Of a DNA stretch of 21,837 bases, positions 14,574 to 21,837 are shown piece by piece. The stretch is from the NCBI GenBank assembly GCA_028698975.1, contig JAQVVK010000010.1, positions 1 through 21,837 of the forward strand, read 5' to 3'. This stretch comes from Victivallaceae bacterium. Its GTDB lineage: Bacteria; Verrucomicrobiota; Lentisphaeria; Victivallales; Victivallaceae. Position numbers and translations under genes: made by a program. Positions within the stretch are counted from its first letter, which is position 1; each line of letters begins with the position of its first letter. Below the pieces are notes generated by a model, which was not told where the DNA came from, made no database searches, and was given only the letters and a program-made list of their open reading frames with translations.

Positions 14574-15367
14574 GTTTGCCGAAAAATCTGCATACTTTCG
14601 TCATATCGGCGTGGCAGGAATCTCCATATATCGAGGCGACCTTGAAATCGCTGCTTGCTCAGGAATATCATTCAAAGGTGATAATCGCCACATCGTCGCC
14701 CAACGAATTCCTTGAATCGCTGTCTCGCCGCTACGGGGTGAAATATGTGGTAAATCCGCATGAGCGGTTGGCCGGTTCAGCGGTCAACTGGTCGTTTGCT
14801 TACGCTCAGGCCGAGACCAAATATGTGACGCTGGCTCACCAGGACGACTTCTATAAACCGGATTATTCCAAACGAATGCTTTCTGTCGCCGAGCGGGTGC
14901 CTGACAATCTGATCTCTTTTTGCAGTTGCGCCCATTACCGAAATGAACGCATCAAGCGCATGCAGCCGCTGCTGCTGGTAAAGGACGTGCTTTTGCTGCC
15001 ATACTATTTGAAACATGCGATCGCTTCGAAGCGGGCGCGCCGCGTCATGCTTTCGCTGGGCGACCCGATATGCTGCCCGACCGTGATGTTCAATCGGGAA
15101 CGCTGCGGAGAATTTAAATTCGATCCGGCGATAAAGGTCGGCTTGGATTGGGATGCATGGTTGCGACTGTGCGATTACGACGGCAGTTTTGTCTTTTGCC
15201 CGGCCACATTGCTGATCCGGCGCATGCATCAGGCAAGCGGCACGGTTGCGACCTACCTTTCCGGCGACCGCGACATTGACGATTTGGCCTTTTTCCGTCG
15301 TTTCTGGCCGAAACCGGTGGCATCGGTCATTGCGTCGCTTTATCGATTCGCCCGATATTTCAACTGA
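14570..15367 (+). CDS. GT2 family glycosyltransferase
   Basis: This 265-residue protein has a GT-A fold. The N-terminus, HTFVISAWQESPYIEATLKS, is followed by IIATSSPN (38-45) in the nucleotide site. AHQDDFYKPDY (89-99) is a DxD-like metal motif, and GLDWDAWLRL (191-200) sits where the catalytic base is usual in GT2. The later RRMHQASGT (217-225) matches the 'R.H..S' end of the core. There are no membrane helices, so it acts at the cytoplasmic face. The start overlaps the previous stop (ATGA), indicating coupling. It probably adds a sugar to the lipid-linked glycan of this locus; donor and linkage are unknown. Confidence 0.85.
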   Translation: MSLPKNLHTFVISAWQESPYIEATLKSLLAQEYHSKVIIATSSPNEFLESLSRRYGVKYVVNPHERLAGSAVNWSFAYAQAETKYVTLAHQDDFYKPDYSKRMLSVAERVPDNLISFCSCAHYRNERIKRMQPLLLVKDVLLLPYYLKHAIASKRARRVMLSLGDPICCPTVMFNRERCGEFKFDPAIKVGLDWDAWLRLCDYDGSFVFCPATLLIRRMHQASGTVATYLSGDRDIDDLAFFRRFWPKPVASVIASLYRFARYFN

Positions 15368-15395
15368 TTGGCGCATTAGGGGGGGAGTGGTCGCA

Positions 15396-16682
15396 ATGCA
15401 AAGATTCGGTCGGGATTTTCTTCGCGGCTCACTCTCTTCGGCGATCGCCGCCGGAGTCGGCGGGATTTGCGGCTACCTGACGCGACGCCTGATGGCCAAC
15501 GGACTGGATATTGATGAATATGCTTTTTTTTACAGCATGTATTCGCTTTTGATGATCGTGTTTGCGGTGTTGCGGCTGGGGTCGTCTGATGCGTTGCTCT
15601 ACATGCTGCCCGGTATGCTTCAAGAGCGGAAGTTCATCCGGGCCGGTCAGCTCTTCGGATTTGCCTGCCGCTATCAGGTGATCGTTTTCGGCGCGGCGGC
15701 AGCGGTACTGGCGTTGGCAACACCGTTTCTTGTGCGCTGGTATTTCCCGATGCCGGCTGATCCGGCGGCCATATGGTGTTTTCTGCCTTACCTGCCGCTT
15801 TTTGCGTTGGAGAGTGCACTTTTTTTTACCTTGAATTCTTTGAAGCAATTCGACCGACTCAATCTGCTTAAAATAGTTCAGTCGGTGTTGCTTCTGGCCG
15901 GAACTGCGGTTGCACTGCGGCAGCCGGGGTTGTGCGGAGTGATCATCGTTTACAGTGTGGCGGCGGCGATCGTCTGCGCCGCCGCGTGGCCGAGCCGGTC
16001 GGGGCTGGCCATCAACCGTTGCGCCGTCGGATTGGCTCGCCGCGTCATGAAATCCGGCGTGGTCTTTGCGGTGCTGTCGCTCGGTGCGCCGCTGCTGTGT
16101 GATTGGGGCACGGTGACGCTGGCATGCGTCGGCGACGCGGACGAGGTGGCGGCTTTTAACATTGCCGCTCCGGTGGCAATGATCGTCTATTCGCTGATCG
16201 GCATACCCATGGCGTTTACGCCGCTGTCGCTGGAGTTGTACCGCAGCGGAGAGGTTTCCCGTCTGCGCCGGGTGTTCGCCTTGATCGACTCCGGGGCGTT
16301 CGCCATGATGCTGGCGGCTCTGCCGGTTTTTATCTTCGGCGGCGGATGGCTGATCTCAGTATTGTTTGCTCCGAAATATGCCGGGGCGGTCTGGTGTTGC
16401 ATGGTATTGACCGAGGCGGCACTGGTGGCGTTGCTGGTGCAGTTTCGAATAAATTTTCTCAATGCGGCCGGTTGTTTGCGGGAATCCATGTTTAGTTCAA
16501 TACCCGCCTTGCTGCTTTCATTGTTGCTGTTTCCGGTGCTTGGTGCGTGGCAGGGGGCGACCGGTACGGCGACGGCGGCTCTTATCACGTTTGTGCTGTG
16601 GCATTTTGAGTGCGCCCGCCGCTGCCGCGGAGTTCTGGCCGGTCACGGACGCCGTGGCTCAGTCGAGCACCGGCAAGGCTAA
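15396..16682 (+). CDS. Lipid-linked oligosaccharide flippase (Wzx/MurJ/MATE superfamily)
   Basis: This 428-residue protein is almost entirely hydrophobic, with about 12 helices. It has the family architecture: an N-terminal GSLSSAIAAGVGGICGYLTR helix, then EYAFFYSMYSLLMIVF, a central break near 200, and a C-terminal half with FNIAAPVAMIVYSLIG and LFAPKYAGAVWCCMVL. The last motif is typical of Wzx-like polysaccharide exporters. It would move an undecaprenyl-linked unit made by the upstream enzymes across the inner membrane. The start at 15396 lies 8 nt after GGGGGAG; open frame upstream is shared with the end of the GT2 gene. Its 3' end overlaps the convergent ArnT-like gene by 24 bp. Confidence 0.85.
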   Translation: MQRFGRDFLRGSLSSAIAAGVGGICGYLTRRLMANGLDIDEYAFFYSMYSLLMIVFAVLRLGSSDALLYMLPGMLQERKFIRAGQLFGFACRYQVIVFGAAAAVLALATPFLVRWYFPMPADPAAIWCFLPYLPLFALESALFFTLNSLKQFDRLNLLKIVQSVLLLAGTAVALRQPGLCGVIIVYSVAAAIVCAAAWPSRSGLAINRCAVGLARRVMKSGVVFAVLSLGAPLLCDWGTVTLACVGDADEVAAFNIAAPVAMIVYSLIGIPMAFTPLSLELYRSGEVSRLRRVFALIDSGAFAMMLAALPVFIFGGGWLISVLFAPKYAGAVWCCMVLTEAALVALLVQFRINFLNAAGCLRESMFSSIPALLLSLLLFPVLGAWQGATGTATAALITFVLWHFECARRCRGVLAGHGRRGSVEHRQG

Positions 16683-18284
16683 ATGCTTCTTGCGGCCGAG
16701 ATGACCGCTTTGCGGCTTGCCGTATTTGATGCCTGATGCTTGTAAAAGCTGTTTCAATTCGGCTTCGCGTTTGCCGGACACGATGATGACGTCGCCGTTC
16801 TTTATTGTTTTGGCGGCTTCGGCAAAGGTGGTCGACGGGTACATGCGGTCAAGGTGGGTGGCCGATGAACCGCTTTGAATATAGCGAAGATCGCGCCGCC
16901 CTGATTCATCCAAATGGATGACGTACTTGAGGTCGTCGTGATCCTGACCGATTTGATAGAGCCAAACCCGGCCGTGGCGGAGCGACTCGGCGGCGGCGAC
17001 GAATTCTCTGGAGCTTTCACGCTCAATCATGACAGGAAACACCCCAAGCAACATTATAATTGCCGCGAATCCGCTCAACTTCAGCCATTCAAAGGTTTTG
17101 CCGGTGCGGGGCTTAAAAAATCCGTACATCAATAGAGCCGCCACTACTCCAGAACCCCACTGAAATATGGGCAGCTCGACCGGCGAGAGCATGAACCAGC
17201 CGACCACTGCGGTCGCCGCCAGCCCGATCAGCGAAACCGGGAAAATAATCGTTGCCAGCAGATGCACCAGCTTGTTCAGCCAGTTGCTGATACGCGGGCA
17301 TAGCGTATCGGCGTCGGAAATACCGGTCCCGGCCAGCAGCGCAAACCCCGGAAGCGTCAGGGCGATATAACGCAAATGCTTGCAGCTGGGTATGCTTATT
17401 ACGATGATAGTCAGCAGCAATGCGCCCAGCCAGCCGGCGACCTCCGGACGCGAAAGCAGTTTGCCGCGGCCGCACGCGATCGAGGCTACGCCAAACAGGG
17501 TTACCGGAGCAAAGGAGGCGATGGCATTGGTAAAGTAGTAATGCGGCCCGTAGTTGCTCTGGCCGAGACGGCTGGTGATCTGCCACGCCCAGAAAACATC
17601 AAAAAGTTCGCGCCCGCCCTGGCGGTAGATAAGGTATATTCCGACGGCGACGCAGGCGACGCTTACCGCCGCTCCCATGACACCGTAGGCGATGACCAGC
17701 TTCCACTCGCGGCGAGCCAGCAGCCAGCCGCCGACAAAGGCTCCGGGCATGATCAGTCCGAACGGTCCGCGTATGGCAAATGAAAAGATCAGCAGTGCGG
17801 CAAAGGCCGCCGCCGTGAACCATTGACGATGATGAAATCCAAGCAAATAAAGCATGGTGACCGCCGCCGCCATGACCGGTACATCGATACCGAAACCGAG
17901 CAGAAGATTCCAAAACTCCCAAGTCATGCCCAGCATGGCCGCCGCGATCATGCCGGAGCCGGGGCGGGTCTTTTCGCCGATGAAAAAGGTCATGGCCACG
18001 GTGTAGGCTCCGAGCAGCATGGTCGGGAGGGCGAGAGTCCACAAGTTCAGCCAGCGCGCTCCGCCGCTGGTCAAATATGACAAAAACACATAGGGAGAGA
18101 AATAATCCGCGTAGGAGAACCCGTTGACGGTCGGAAAAACGCCGCCCCCGCGGGTGGCTATTTCGCCGGTCATGATTGCGAAACGCACGTCGATGCGGGC
18201 GATTTCCAGACCGGCGACCGCCAGCGACAGCAGCCCGAAAACGATCAGAAAACAATAAATAGATTTACGCGTAAGTTCAGTCAT
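16659..18284 (-). CDS. ArnT/PMT-like GT-C membrane glycosyltransferase
   Basis: This protein has 541 residues, about 10-12 helices and a soluble C-terminal domain (from about 420). The first loop has IDVRFAIMTGEIATRGGGVF, then VNGFSYADYFSP (31-64). It matches the 'D.R.a..A.em...g.w..p..nG..y..kPP' signature of ArnT-type enzymes, with D32 the likely catalytic Asp. GFGIDVPVMAA (131-141) gives the second acidic position, and CKHLRYIALTLPGFALL (301-317) matches the K..RY..P..P helix of the PMT_2 group. Such enzymes transfer a sugar from a polyprenyl phosphate to lipid A, protein or another acceptor. The start at 18284 overlaps the HAD gene by 8 bp (ATGACTGA) behind GGAAAG. It faces the flippase with no terminator between. 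Confidence 0.85.
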   Translation of the reverse strand: MTELTRKSIYCFLIVFGLLSLAVAGLEIARIDVRFAIMTGEIATRGGGVFPTVNGFSYADYFSPYVFLSYLTSGGARWLNLWTLALPTMLLGAYTVAMTFFIGEKTRPGSGMIAAAMLGMTWEFWNLLLGFGIDVPVMAAAVTMLYLLGFHHRQWFTAAAFAALLIFSFAIRGPFGLIMPGAFVGGWLLARREWKLVIAYGVMGAAVSVACVAVGIYLIYRQGGRELFDVFWAWQITSRLGQSNYGPHYYFTNAIASFAPVTLFGVASIACGRGKLLSRPEVAGWLGALLLTIIVISIPSCKHLRYIALTLPGFALLAGTGISDADTLCPRISNWLNKLVHLLATIIFPVSLIGLAATAVVGWFMLSPVELPIFQWGSGVVAALLMYGFFKPRTGKTFEWLKLSGFAAIIMLLGVFPVMIERESSREFVAAAESLRHGRVWLYQIGQDHDDLKYVIHLDESGRRDLRYIQSGSSATHLDRMYPSTTFAEAAKTIKNGDVIIVSGKREAELKQLLQASGIKYGKPQSGHLGRKKHLALPVLD

Positions 18285-18957
18285 TAGTTTGCTTTCCGGC
18301 TGTACGCCACCGCAGGATGTGCCAGCGGTTGGCAAGAGCCAATTTTTCCAGTTCCGGATCCGGATCGACCGCGTTGGCGTGTCCGACCGCCGTCAGGATA
18401 TACCGGTCGTTGATGCTGTCTCCGTAATAGGCGGCGTCATCAAGCGTCACATTGAATTTCTTTGCCAGAGAGCGGGCGGAAATGAGTTTGCCTTCGCCCA
18501 GGCCGTAGGCCCCGGCGAGTCGGCCGGTGTAACGACCGTCGATCATTTCCAGCTCGGTGCCGGCCACCGTGGCAATGCCAAACGCGGCGGCCACCGGCCG
18601 TGCCAGCGTCGAATTGGTCGAGCTTACGATGGCGACCTCCGCTCCCCGGTTGAGCGCGGATTGGACGCATTCGACCGCTTGCGGCACCATTTTGGGGCGC
18701 ACCATCTCCTCAAAGTGCTGTTCGGCAAGTTTCCGCATTTCCTCCTCGGTGCGGCCGATGAACTCCTTGAATTGAAATTCAAAGAAACGGTCGAGGTCAA
18801 GTTCGCCCCGCTTATACTGTTCGAAGAAACGGTCGCCGTCGGCGGGAGCCGACGCGGGAGCCAGTCCGTGGCGGGCCAGAAAATGTTTCCAGCTCACGTC
18901 GCAGTCGTTGTCGATGAGAGTGTGGTCCATGTCGAACATGTATAATCGGGGAGCCAT
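18277..18957 (-). CDS. HAD-superfamily phosphatase, subclass IB (SerB-like)
   Basis: This 226-residue cytoplasmic phosphatase has every HAD motif: I, YMFDMDHTLIDND with D9 (nucleophile) and D11; II, VSSTN (111-115); III, K157 in GEGKLIS; IV, YYGDSINDRYI with D180/D184. A helical cap lies between motifs I and II, as in subclass IB (phosphoserine phosphatase and the CicA group). The start at 18957 gives the standard N-terminus, 8 nt after the symporter stop. The symporter end and the ArnT-like start are so close that the three genes must form one transcript. The substrate is unknown; SerB activity is possible but not shown. Confidence 0.9.
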   Translation of the reverse strand: MAPRLYMFDMDHTLIDNDCDVSWKHFLARHGLAPASAPADGDRFFEQYKRGELDLDRFFEFQFKEFIGRTEEEMRKLAEQHFEEMVRPKMVPQAVECVQSALNRGAEVAIVSSTNSTLARPVAAAFGIATVAGTELEMIDGRYTGRLAGAYGLGEGKLISARSLAKKFNVTLDDAAYYGDSINDRYILTAVGHANAVDPDPELEKLALANRWHILRWRTAGKQTND

Positions 18958-18965
18958 AAATAACG

Positions 18966-20351
18966 TTACCTTATGAAACGGTTGTATATGTCGAGTGCGA
19001 AAAGCGCGGCGATGGCGAGCGGAAGAAGCGTGAATGCATACCACTTGAACCACCCGGGCAACTTCACTCCGCGCCCGGTGTTGGCTTCCTTCAAAAAGTT
19101 CCGCCAGCCCCAACCGCCGTGAAGTGTGCAAAACAGCACCAGCAGCAACGCGCCCAGCGGCAGAAGATTGCTGCTTACCAGCCAGTCCTCGAAATCAAGC
19201 ACCGTGCTATTTCCTCCGAGCGGATGAATGTTGCTCCACAGGTTGTAGCCGAGAACGCAGGGCAGCGAAAGCAGCCCGACCGCGACGAAGTTGACCAGCG
19301 CGGCTTTGGGGCGCGCCCAGTGCCACTCGTCGATCATAAAGGCGATCAGATTCTCGAATACGGCGACCACCGTGGTGAACGCGGCGATAAACATGAAGAG
19401 AAAGAAGAAGGTGCCGACCAGTTGGCCATACGGCATGTGGTTGAATACGCTGGTCATGGAGATCAGGATCAATCCCGGCCCGGAGGCGACTTCTATATCG
19501 TAGCTGAAGCAGGCCGAAAAGACCAGCACTCCAGCCAGCAGAGCCACGGCGGTGTCGGTGGCGATGATCAGGCAGGATTCCTGCGGCAGACTGCGTTCGC
19601 GCCCGATGTAACTGCCGAAAATGGCAATACTTCCGATACCGAGGCTCAGCGTAAAAAACGCCTGCGACATGGCGGCGGAAACGGTGCCGAGCATGCCGTT
19701 GGCGGCAAACCGCGACCAGTCCGGGAAAAGATAGAAGCTCAATCCGGCGGCGGCTCCGGGCAACGTGGCGGAGTAAACCGCCAGCCCGGCCAGCAGAAAC
19801 AGCAGCCACACCATCATGACTTTGGTGATGCGCTCCACGCCGTTGCGCAGACCGACACCGCAGATCAGCGAACCGGCGGCCACCACAATGGCCATGCAGC
19901 ATGACATGCGGAGCGGCGACGCGAGAAATCCGGCAAAATAGTCGACTTCGCGGTTGGCGATTGCCGCACTGGCGAGGTCGCCAGAGAGGAATCCGAAGAA
20001 ATAAGCGAGCATCCACCCGGTGACCGTGGTGTACATCATCATCAAAATGAGGTTGCCGGAAAAGACGATCCCGCCCGGAATACGCCAGCGGCTGGGGTGT
20101 TTGGCGGGCAGGTCGCGCAGCGCGCCATACATTCCGGTGCGGGCGGCGCGGCCGATGGAGAGCTCCATAATCATGATCGGAAACCCCAGCAGCACAAGAA
20201 ACCCAAGATAAAGCAGTACGAAATATGCTCCGCCGTATTTGCCGGTCACAAAAGGGAAACGCCAGACATTGCCGAGTCCGATCGCGCAGCCGGCGGCCAG
20301 CATTATGAACCCCAAACGACTGCCCAGGGTTTCGCGTTTGCGATCATTCAT
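18966..20351 (-). CDS. Sodium:neurotransmitter/amino-acid symporter (NSS/SNF family)
   Basis: This 461-residue protein has about 12 helices and the length of bacterial NSS carriers such as LeuT/MhsT. TM1 has GFIMLAAGCAIGLGNVWRFP (14-33), the unwound Na+/substrate helix, followed by GGAYFVLLYLG and MELSIGR, all hallmark motifs. AMSQAFFTLSLGIGSIAIFGSY corresponds to TM6, the second discontinuous helix. It would import an amino acid or amine with Na+. The start at 20351 gives the family N-terminus; the upstream frame only runs through the tRNA. It starts just 18 nt after the tRNA-Gln CCA end, with a poor ribosome-binding site (CGGA), which is unusual. Confidence 0.93.
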   Translation of the reverse strand: MNDRKRETLGSRLGFIMLAAGCAIGLGNVWRFPFVTGKYGGAYFVLLYLGFLVLLGFPIMIMELSIGRAARTGMYGALRDLPAKHPSRWRIPGGIVFSGNLILMMMYTTVTGWMLAYFFGFLSGDLASAAIANREVDYFAGFLASPLRMSCCMAIVVAAGSLICGVGLRNGVERITKVMMVWLLFLLAGLAVYSATLPGAAAGLSFYLFPDWSRFAANGMLGTVSAAMSQAFFTLSLGIGSIAIFGSYIGRERSLPQESCLIIATDTAVALLAGVLVFSACFSYDIEVASGPGLILISMTSVFNHMPYGQLVGTFFFLFMFIAAFTTVVAVFENLIAFMIDEWHWARPKAALVNFVAVGLLSLPCVLGYNLWSNIHPLGGNSTVLDFEDWLVSSNLLPLGALLLVLFCTLHGGWGWRNFLKEANTGRGVKLPGWFKWYAFTLLPLAIAALFALDIYNRFIR

Positions 20352-20369
20352 GTTGCGAAATATCCGAAG

Positions 20370-20443
20370 TGGCAACCCCGCCAGGATTCGAACCTGGACT
20401 GACTGGACCAAAACCAGTTGTGCTACCATTACACAACGGGGTT
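20370..20443 (-). tRNA. tRNA-Gln (UUG)
   Basis: On the minus strand the 74 nt fold fully: acceptor AACCCCG/CGGGGTT, D arm GTGT-AATGGTA-GCAC, anticodon arm ACTGG-TTTTGGT-CCAGT (anticodon TTG), T arm CCAGG-TTCGAAT-CCTGG, discriminator G and an encoded CCA. A possible -10 box TAAATT lies at 20459-20464, but the -35 is poor. No terminator separates it from the symporter gene 18 nt downstream, so they are probably transcribed together. Confidence 0.95.
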
Positions 20444-20515
20444 GCAGGTTTGTCTCTAAATTTAGCTCCATTTTGGAAAAATTCCATACGAAAAGCCAAA
20501 AAAAACGCTCTTTTC

Positions 20516-20545
20516 TTATGCAAAAAGCCCAAAATGCGTTATATT
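20516..20545 (+). promoter_or_regulatory. Predicted promoter of the PfkB sugar kinase gene
   Basis: TATATT (20540-20545) is a clear -10 box. The best -35 candidate is the weak TTATGC (20516-20521) at an 18-bp spacing, which suggests a regulated promoter. The start of transcription would be about 20552. Confidence 0.5.
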
Positions 20546-20558
20546 AAACCAGGTTTAA
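20544..20558. promoter_or_regulatory. Putative operator palindrome before the sugar kinase gene
   Basis: TTAAACC-A-GGTTTAA is a perfect 15-bp inverted repeat. It overlaps the end of the -10 box and the predicted transcription start, where a repressor would block initiation. The size and symmetry suit a LacI- or GntR-type sugar regulator, but no regulator gene lies in the window. Confidence 0.5.
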
Positions 20559-20585
20559 CCAAAACTTATTAAAAGAGGATTTATC

Positions 20586-21683
20586 ATGGGAAAGACAATC
20601 GCCGGTTTCGGGGAAGTCATGTTGCGGCTTTGTCCTGAGGGCAAACATCGTTTCGGACAGGCCATGCCAGGTCGGCTGGAAGCCTCATTCGGCGGCGGAG
20701 AAGCCAATGTTTGCGTTTCGTTGGCCATGTTTGGAGCCGACAGCCGCTATCTTACCGCGTTGCCGGACAACCCGGTTGCGCACGCGTTTGCCAATCAGAT
20801 ACGCGGGATCGGGTGCGACGCCGCGCATATATGTTACCGCAAAGGCGGCCGCATGGGGATTTATTATGCCGAGCACGGTGCCGCGCTGCGTGGCTCAAAT
20901 GTGGTCTATGACCGTGACGGATCGGTGATTTCGCTGTTGGGGCCGGACGATTACGATTTCGAGTCGATGCTTTCCGGCTGTGGTCATCTGCATTTGTCGG
21001 GCATCACCCCGGCACTCAGCCGCAACGCTTATCTGGCGACCTTGAAGATCGCCCAGACCGCCGTCAAGATGGGGATTGCCGTATCCTGCGACCTAAACTT
21101 CCGCAAGAAGTTGTGGAATTGGGAGGCCGGTACCGACAAACGCGCATTGGCTGGCCGCTGCATGAGCGAGATTGTCGCGTGCGCCGACATCATTATCGGC
21201 AACGAGGAAGACGCCTCCGATGTTTTCGGGATTCAGTCAGAGGGCAGCGCGGTGGAATCCGGGCGGATCAATATTGGCGGTTACTCGGAGGTCGCCTCGA
21301 AACTTTCGAAGCGTTTCCCCAAGGCCAAGTTTGTGGCGATAACGTTGCGTGAAAGCATCTCCGCCGACCACAACAACTGGGGCGGCATGCTTTTTGATTG
21401 CGGCACCGGGAAGTCGTTTTTTGCGCCGCTGGGCGAGGACGGGGTCTATGCTCCCTACGAGATACGCGACATTGTGGATCGTTTTGGCGGCGGCGACTCG
21501 TTCTGTGCCGGGTTGATTTACGCGCTCAACGACGACGAAATTTGTGCTCCGGAAACGGCGATCCGCTATGCGGTGGCGGCCAGTGCGTTGAAACACACGA
21601 TACCGGGCGACTACAATTACGCGTCAAAGAGCGATGTGCTCAATTTGATGGGCGGCAATACTTCGGGGCGGGTCAAACGCTGA
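20586..21683 (+). CDS. PfkB-family sugar kinase, 2-keto-3-deoxygluconate kinase-like
   Basis: This 365-residue ribokinase-fold enzyme would phosphorylate a sugar or sugar acid in the cytoplasm. The first signature is GGGEANVCVSLAMFG (36-50). DLNFRKKLW (169-177) matches the D.N.R..LW motif typical of KdgK enzymes. DIVDRFGGGDSFCAGLIYAL (295-314) contains the anion hole and the catalytic base D304. GAALRGSNVVYDRDGS, with RG..VVYDR, also fits KDG kinases, so 2-dehydro-3-deoxygluconokinase is the best guess; fructokinase is the alternative. An insert around 215-232 is longer than usual. The ATG follows AAGAGGA by about 7 nt. The gene appears to be a single transcription unit. Confidence 0.88.
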   Translation: MGKTIAGFGEVMLRLCPEGKHRFGQAMPGRLEASFGGGEANVCVSLAMFGADSRYLTALPDNPVAHAFANQIRGIGCDAAHICYRKGGRMGIYYAEHGAALRGSNVVYDRDGSVISLLGPDDYDFESMLSGCGHLHLSGITPALSRNAYLATLKIAQTAVKMGIAVSCDLNFRKKLWNWEAGTDKRALAGRCMSEIVACADIIIGNEEDASDVFGIQSEGSAVESGRINIGGYSEVASKLSKRFPKAKFVAITLRESISADHNNWGGMLFDCGTGKSFFAPLGEDGVYAPYEIRDIVDRFGGGDSFCAGLIYALNDDEICAPETAIRYAVAASALKHTIPGDYNYASKSDVLNLMGGNTSGRVKR

Positions 21684-21714
21684 ACCGGTTATTTTGCGAC
21701 AGAGCATTTGTATA

Positions 21715-21742
21715 TTGCCCCCATTGAAACTTGTGCTAAATT
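21715..21742 (+). promoter_or_regulatory. Possible promoter of the IS orfA
   Basis: TTGCCC (21715-21720), a 16-bp spacer and TAAATT (21737-21742) precede the transposase ORF by about 26 bp. TGCCCCCATTG from 21716 may be the left inverted repeat of the element, but its right end lies outside the window. Confidence 0.35.
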
Positions 21743-21768
21743 AAGAGAGTGTCAGAAAGGAGTCTCCG

Positions 21769-21837
21769 ATGGGCGCAAAGAAACAATGGACGGGCAAAGA
21801 AAAGTTGGCAATCGTGTTGCAAGGATTGAAAGGCGAT
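21769..21837 (+). CDS. IS3-type transposase OrfA, N-terminal part (cut by window end)
   Basis: The 23 codons beginning MGAKKQWTGKEKLAIVLQGL match the first helix of the helix-turn-helix OrfA of IS3-type elements (pattern '..k.wt.EeK..IVl..l.G'). A strong AAAGGAG precedes the ATG by 6 nt. The gene continues beyond the window. The insertion lies about 30-90 bp after the sugar kinase stop, so the kinase is intact. Confidence 0.7.
   Translation, partial: MGAKKQWTGKEKLAIVLQGLKGD

Noticed and set aside
15246..15395. Upstream extension of the flippase
   Set aside because: These codons overlap the GT2 gene in another frame. The ATG at 15396 has a good ribosome-binding site and starts the typical first helix.
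18958..19131. Upstream extension of the HAD phosphatase
   Set aside because: It overlaps the symporter's 3' end and lacks homologous character. HAD motif I is expected within the first 15 residues, as it is when starting at 18957.
19119..19904. 261-codon plus-strand frame antisense to the symporter
   Set aside because: Low-complexity Gln/Arg/His/Gly composition opposite a clear NSS gene; a shadow frame.

Overview
The window is about 21.8 kb of GC-rich bacterial DNA. It carries mostly housekeeping and cell-envelope genes, plus one visibly rearranged accessory patch. Several features suggest a Gram-negative member of the PVC superphylum, perhaps Lentisphaerota. These are an RND efflux pair, a MurA with Asp in place of the catalytic Cys (as in Chlamydia), a GH39-like glycosidase and a sodium:amino-acid-type symporter. 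The lineage is an inference from gene content; there is no rRNA to anchor it.

Layout. (a) 1-3277: the tail of an RND membrane-fusion subunit and a complete RND permease, both on +. (b) 3247-5865: a patch bounded by two 107-nt repeat copies in inverted orientation (about 94% identical by eye). Copy 1 supplies the last ten codons of the permease, and copy 2 abuts a 5'-truncated MFS transporter. Inside are a 131-bp MITE-like element that supplies the last codons of a GH39-like glycoside hydrolase, and a C-terminal scrap of an IS3-type transposase. (c) 5923-7884, - strand: rpsB and tsf with promoter and terminator; S2 has a repetitive Lys/Ala/Pro tail. (d) 7916-9248: divergent murA. (e) 9292-16682, + strand: a tightly packed surface-glycan locus (GT-C enzyme, dolichol-phosphate-mannose-synthase-like GT2, DUF2304 membrane protein, an 862-aa polytopic protein of unknown function, a second GT2, and a Wzx/MurJ-fold flippase). 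(f) 16659-20443, - strand: tRNA-Gln, an NSS symporter, a HAD phosphatase and an ArnT/PMT-like GT-C enzyme, closely spaced or overlapping; the last converges on and overlaps the flippase. (g) 20516-21683: a PfkB sugar kinase resembling KdgK, behind a promoter with a perfect 15-bp palindrome. (h) From about 21716: the start of an IS3-type element, cut by the window end.

How the genes fit together. Region (e) looks like a lipid-linked glycan system. One GT2 would charge a polyprenyl phosphate, the GT-C proteins would use such donors on the far side of the membrane, the second GT2 would extend, and the flippase would move the lipid-linked product. The ArnT-like gene on the opposite strand may add to the same surface chemistry. 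The 862-aa protein is the largest unexplained gene. The GH39/MFS patch looks like the remains of a sugar uptake and hydrolysis unit broken by repeats and an IS. I saw no CRISPR array, toxin-antitoxin pair, recognisable defence system or phage gene.
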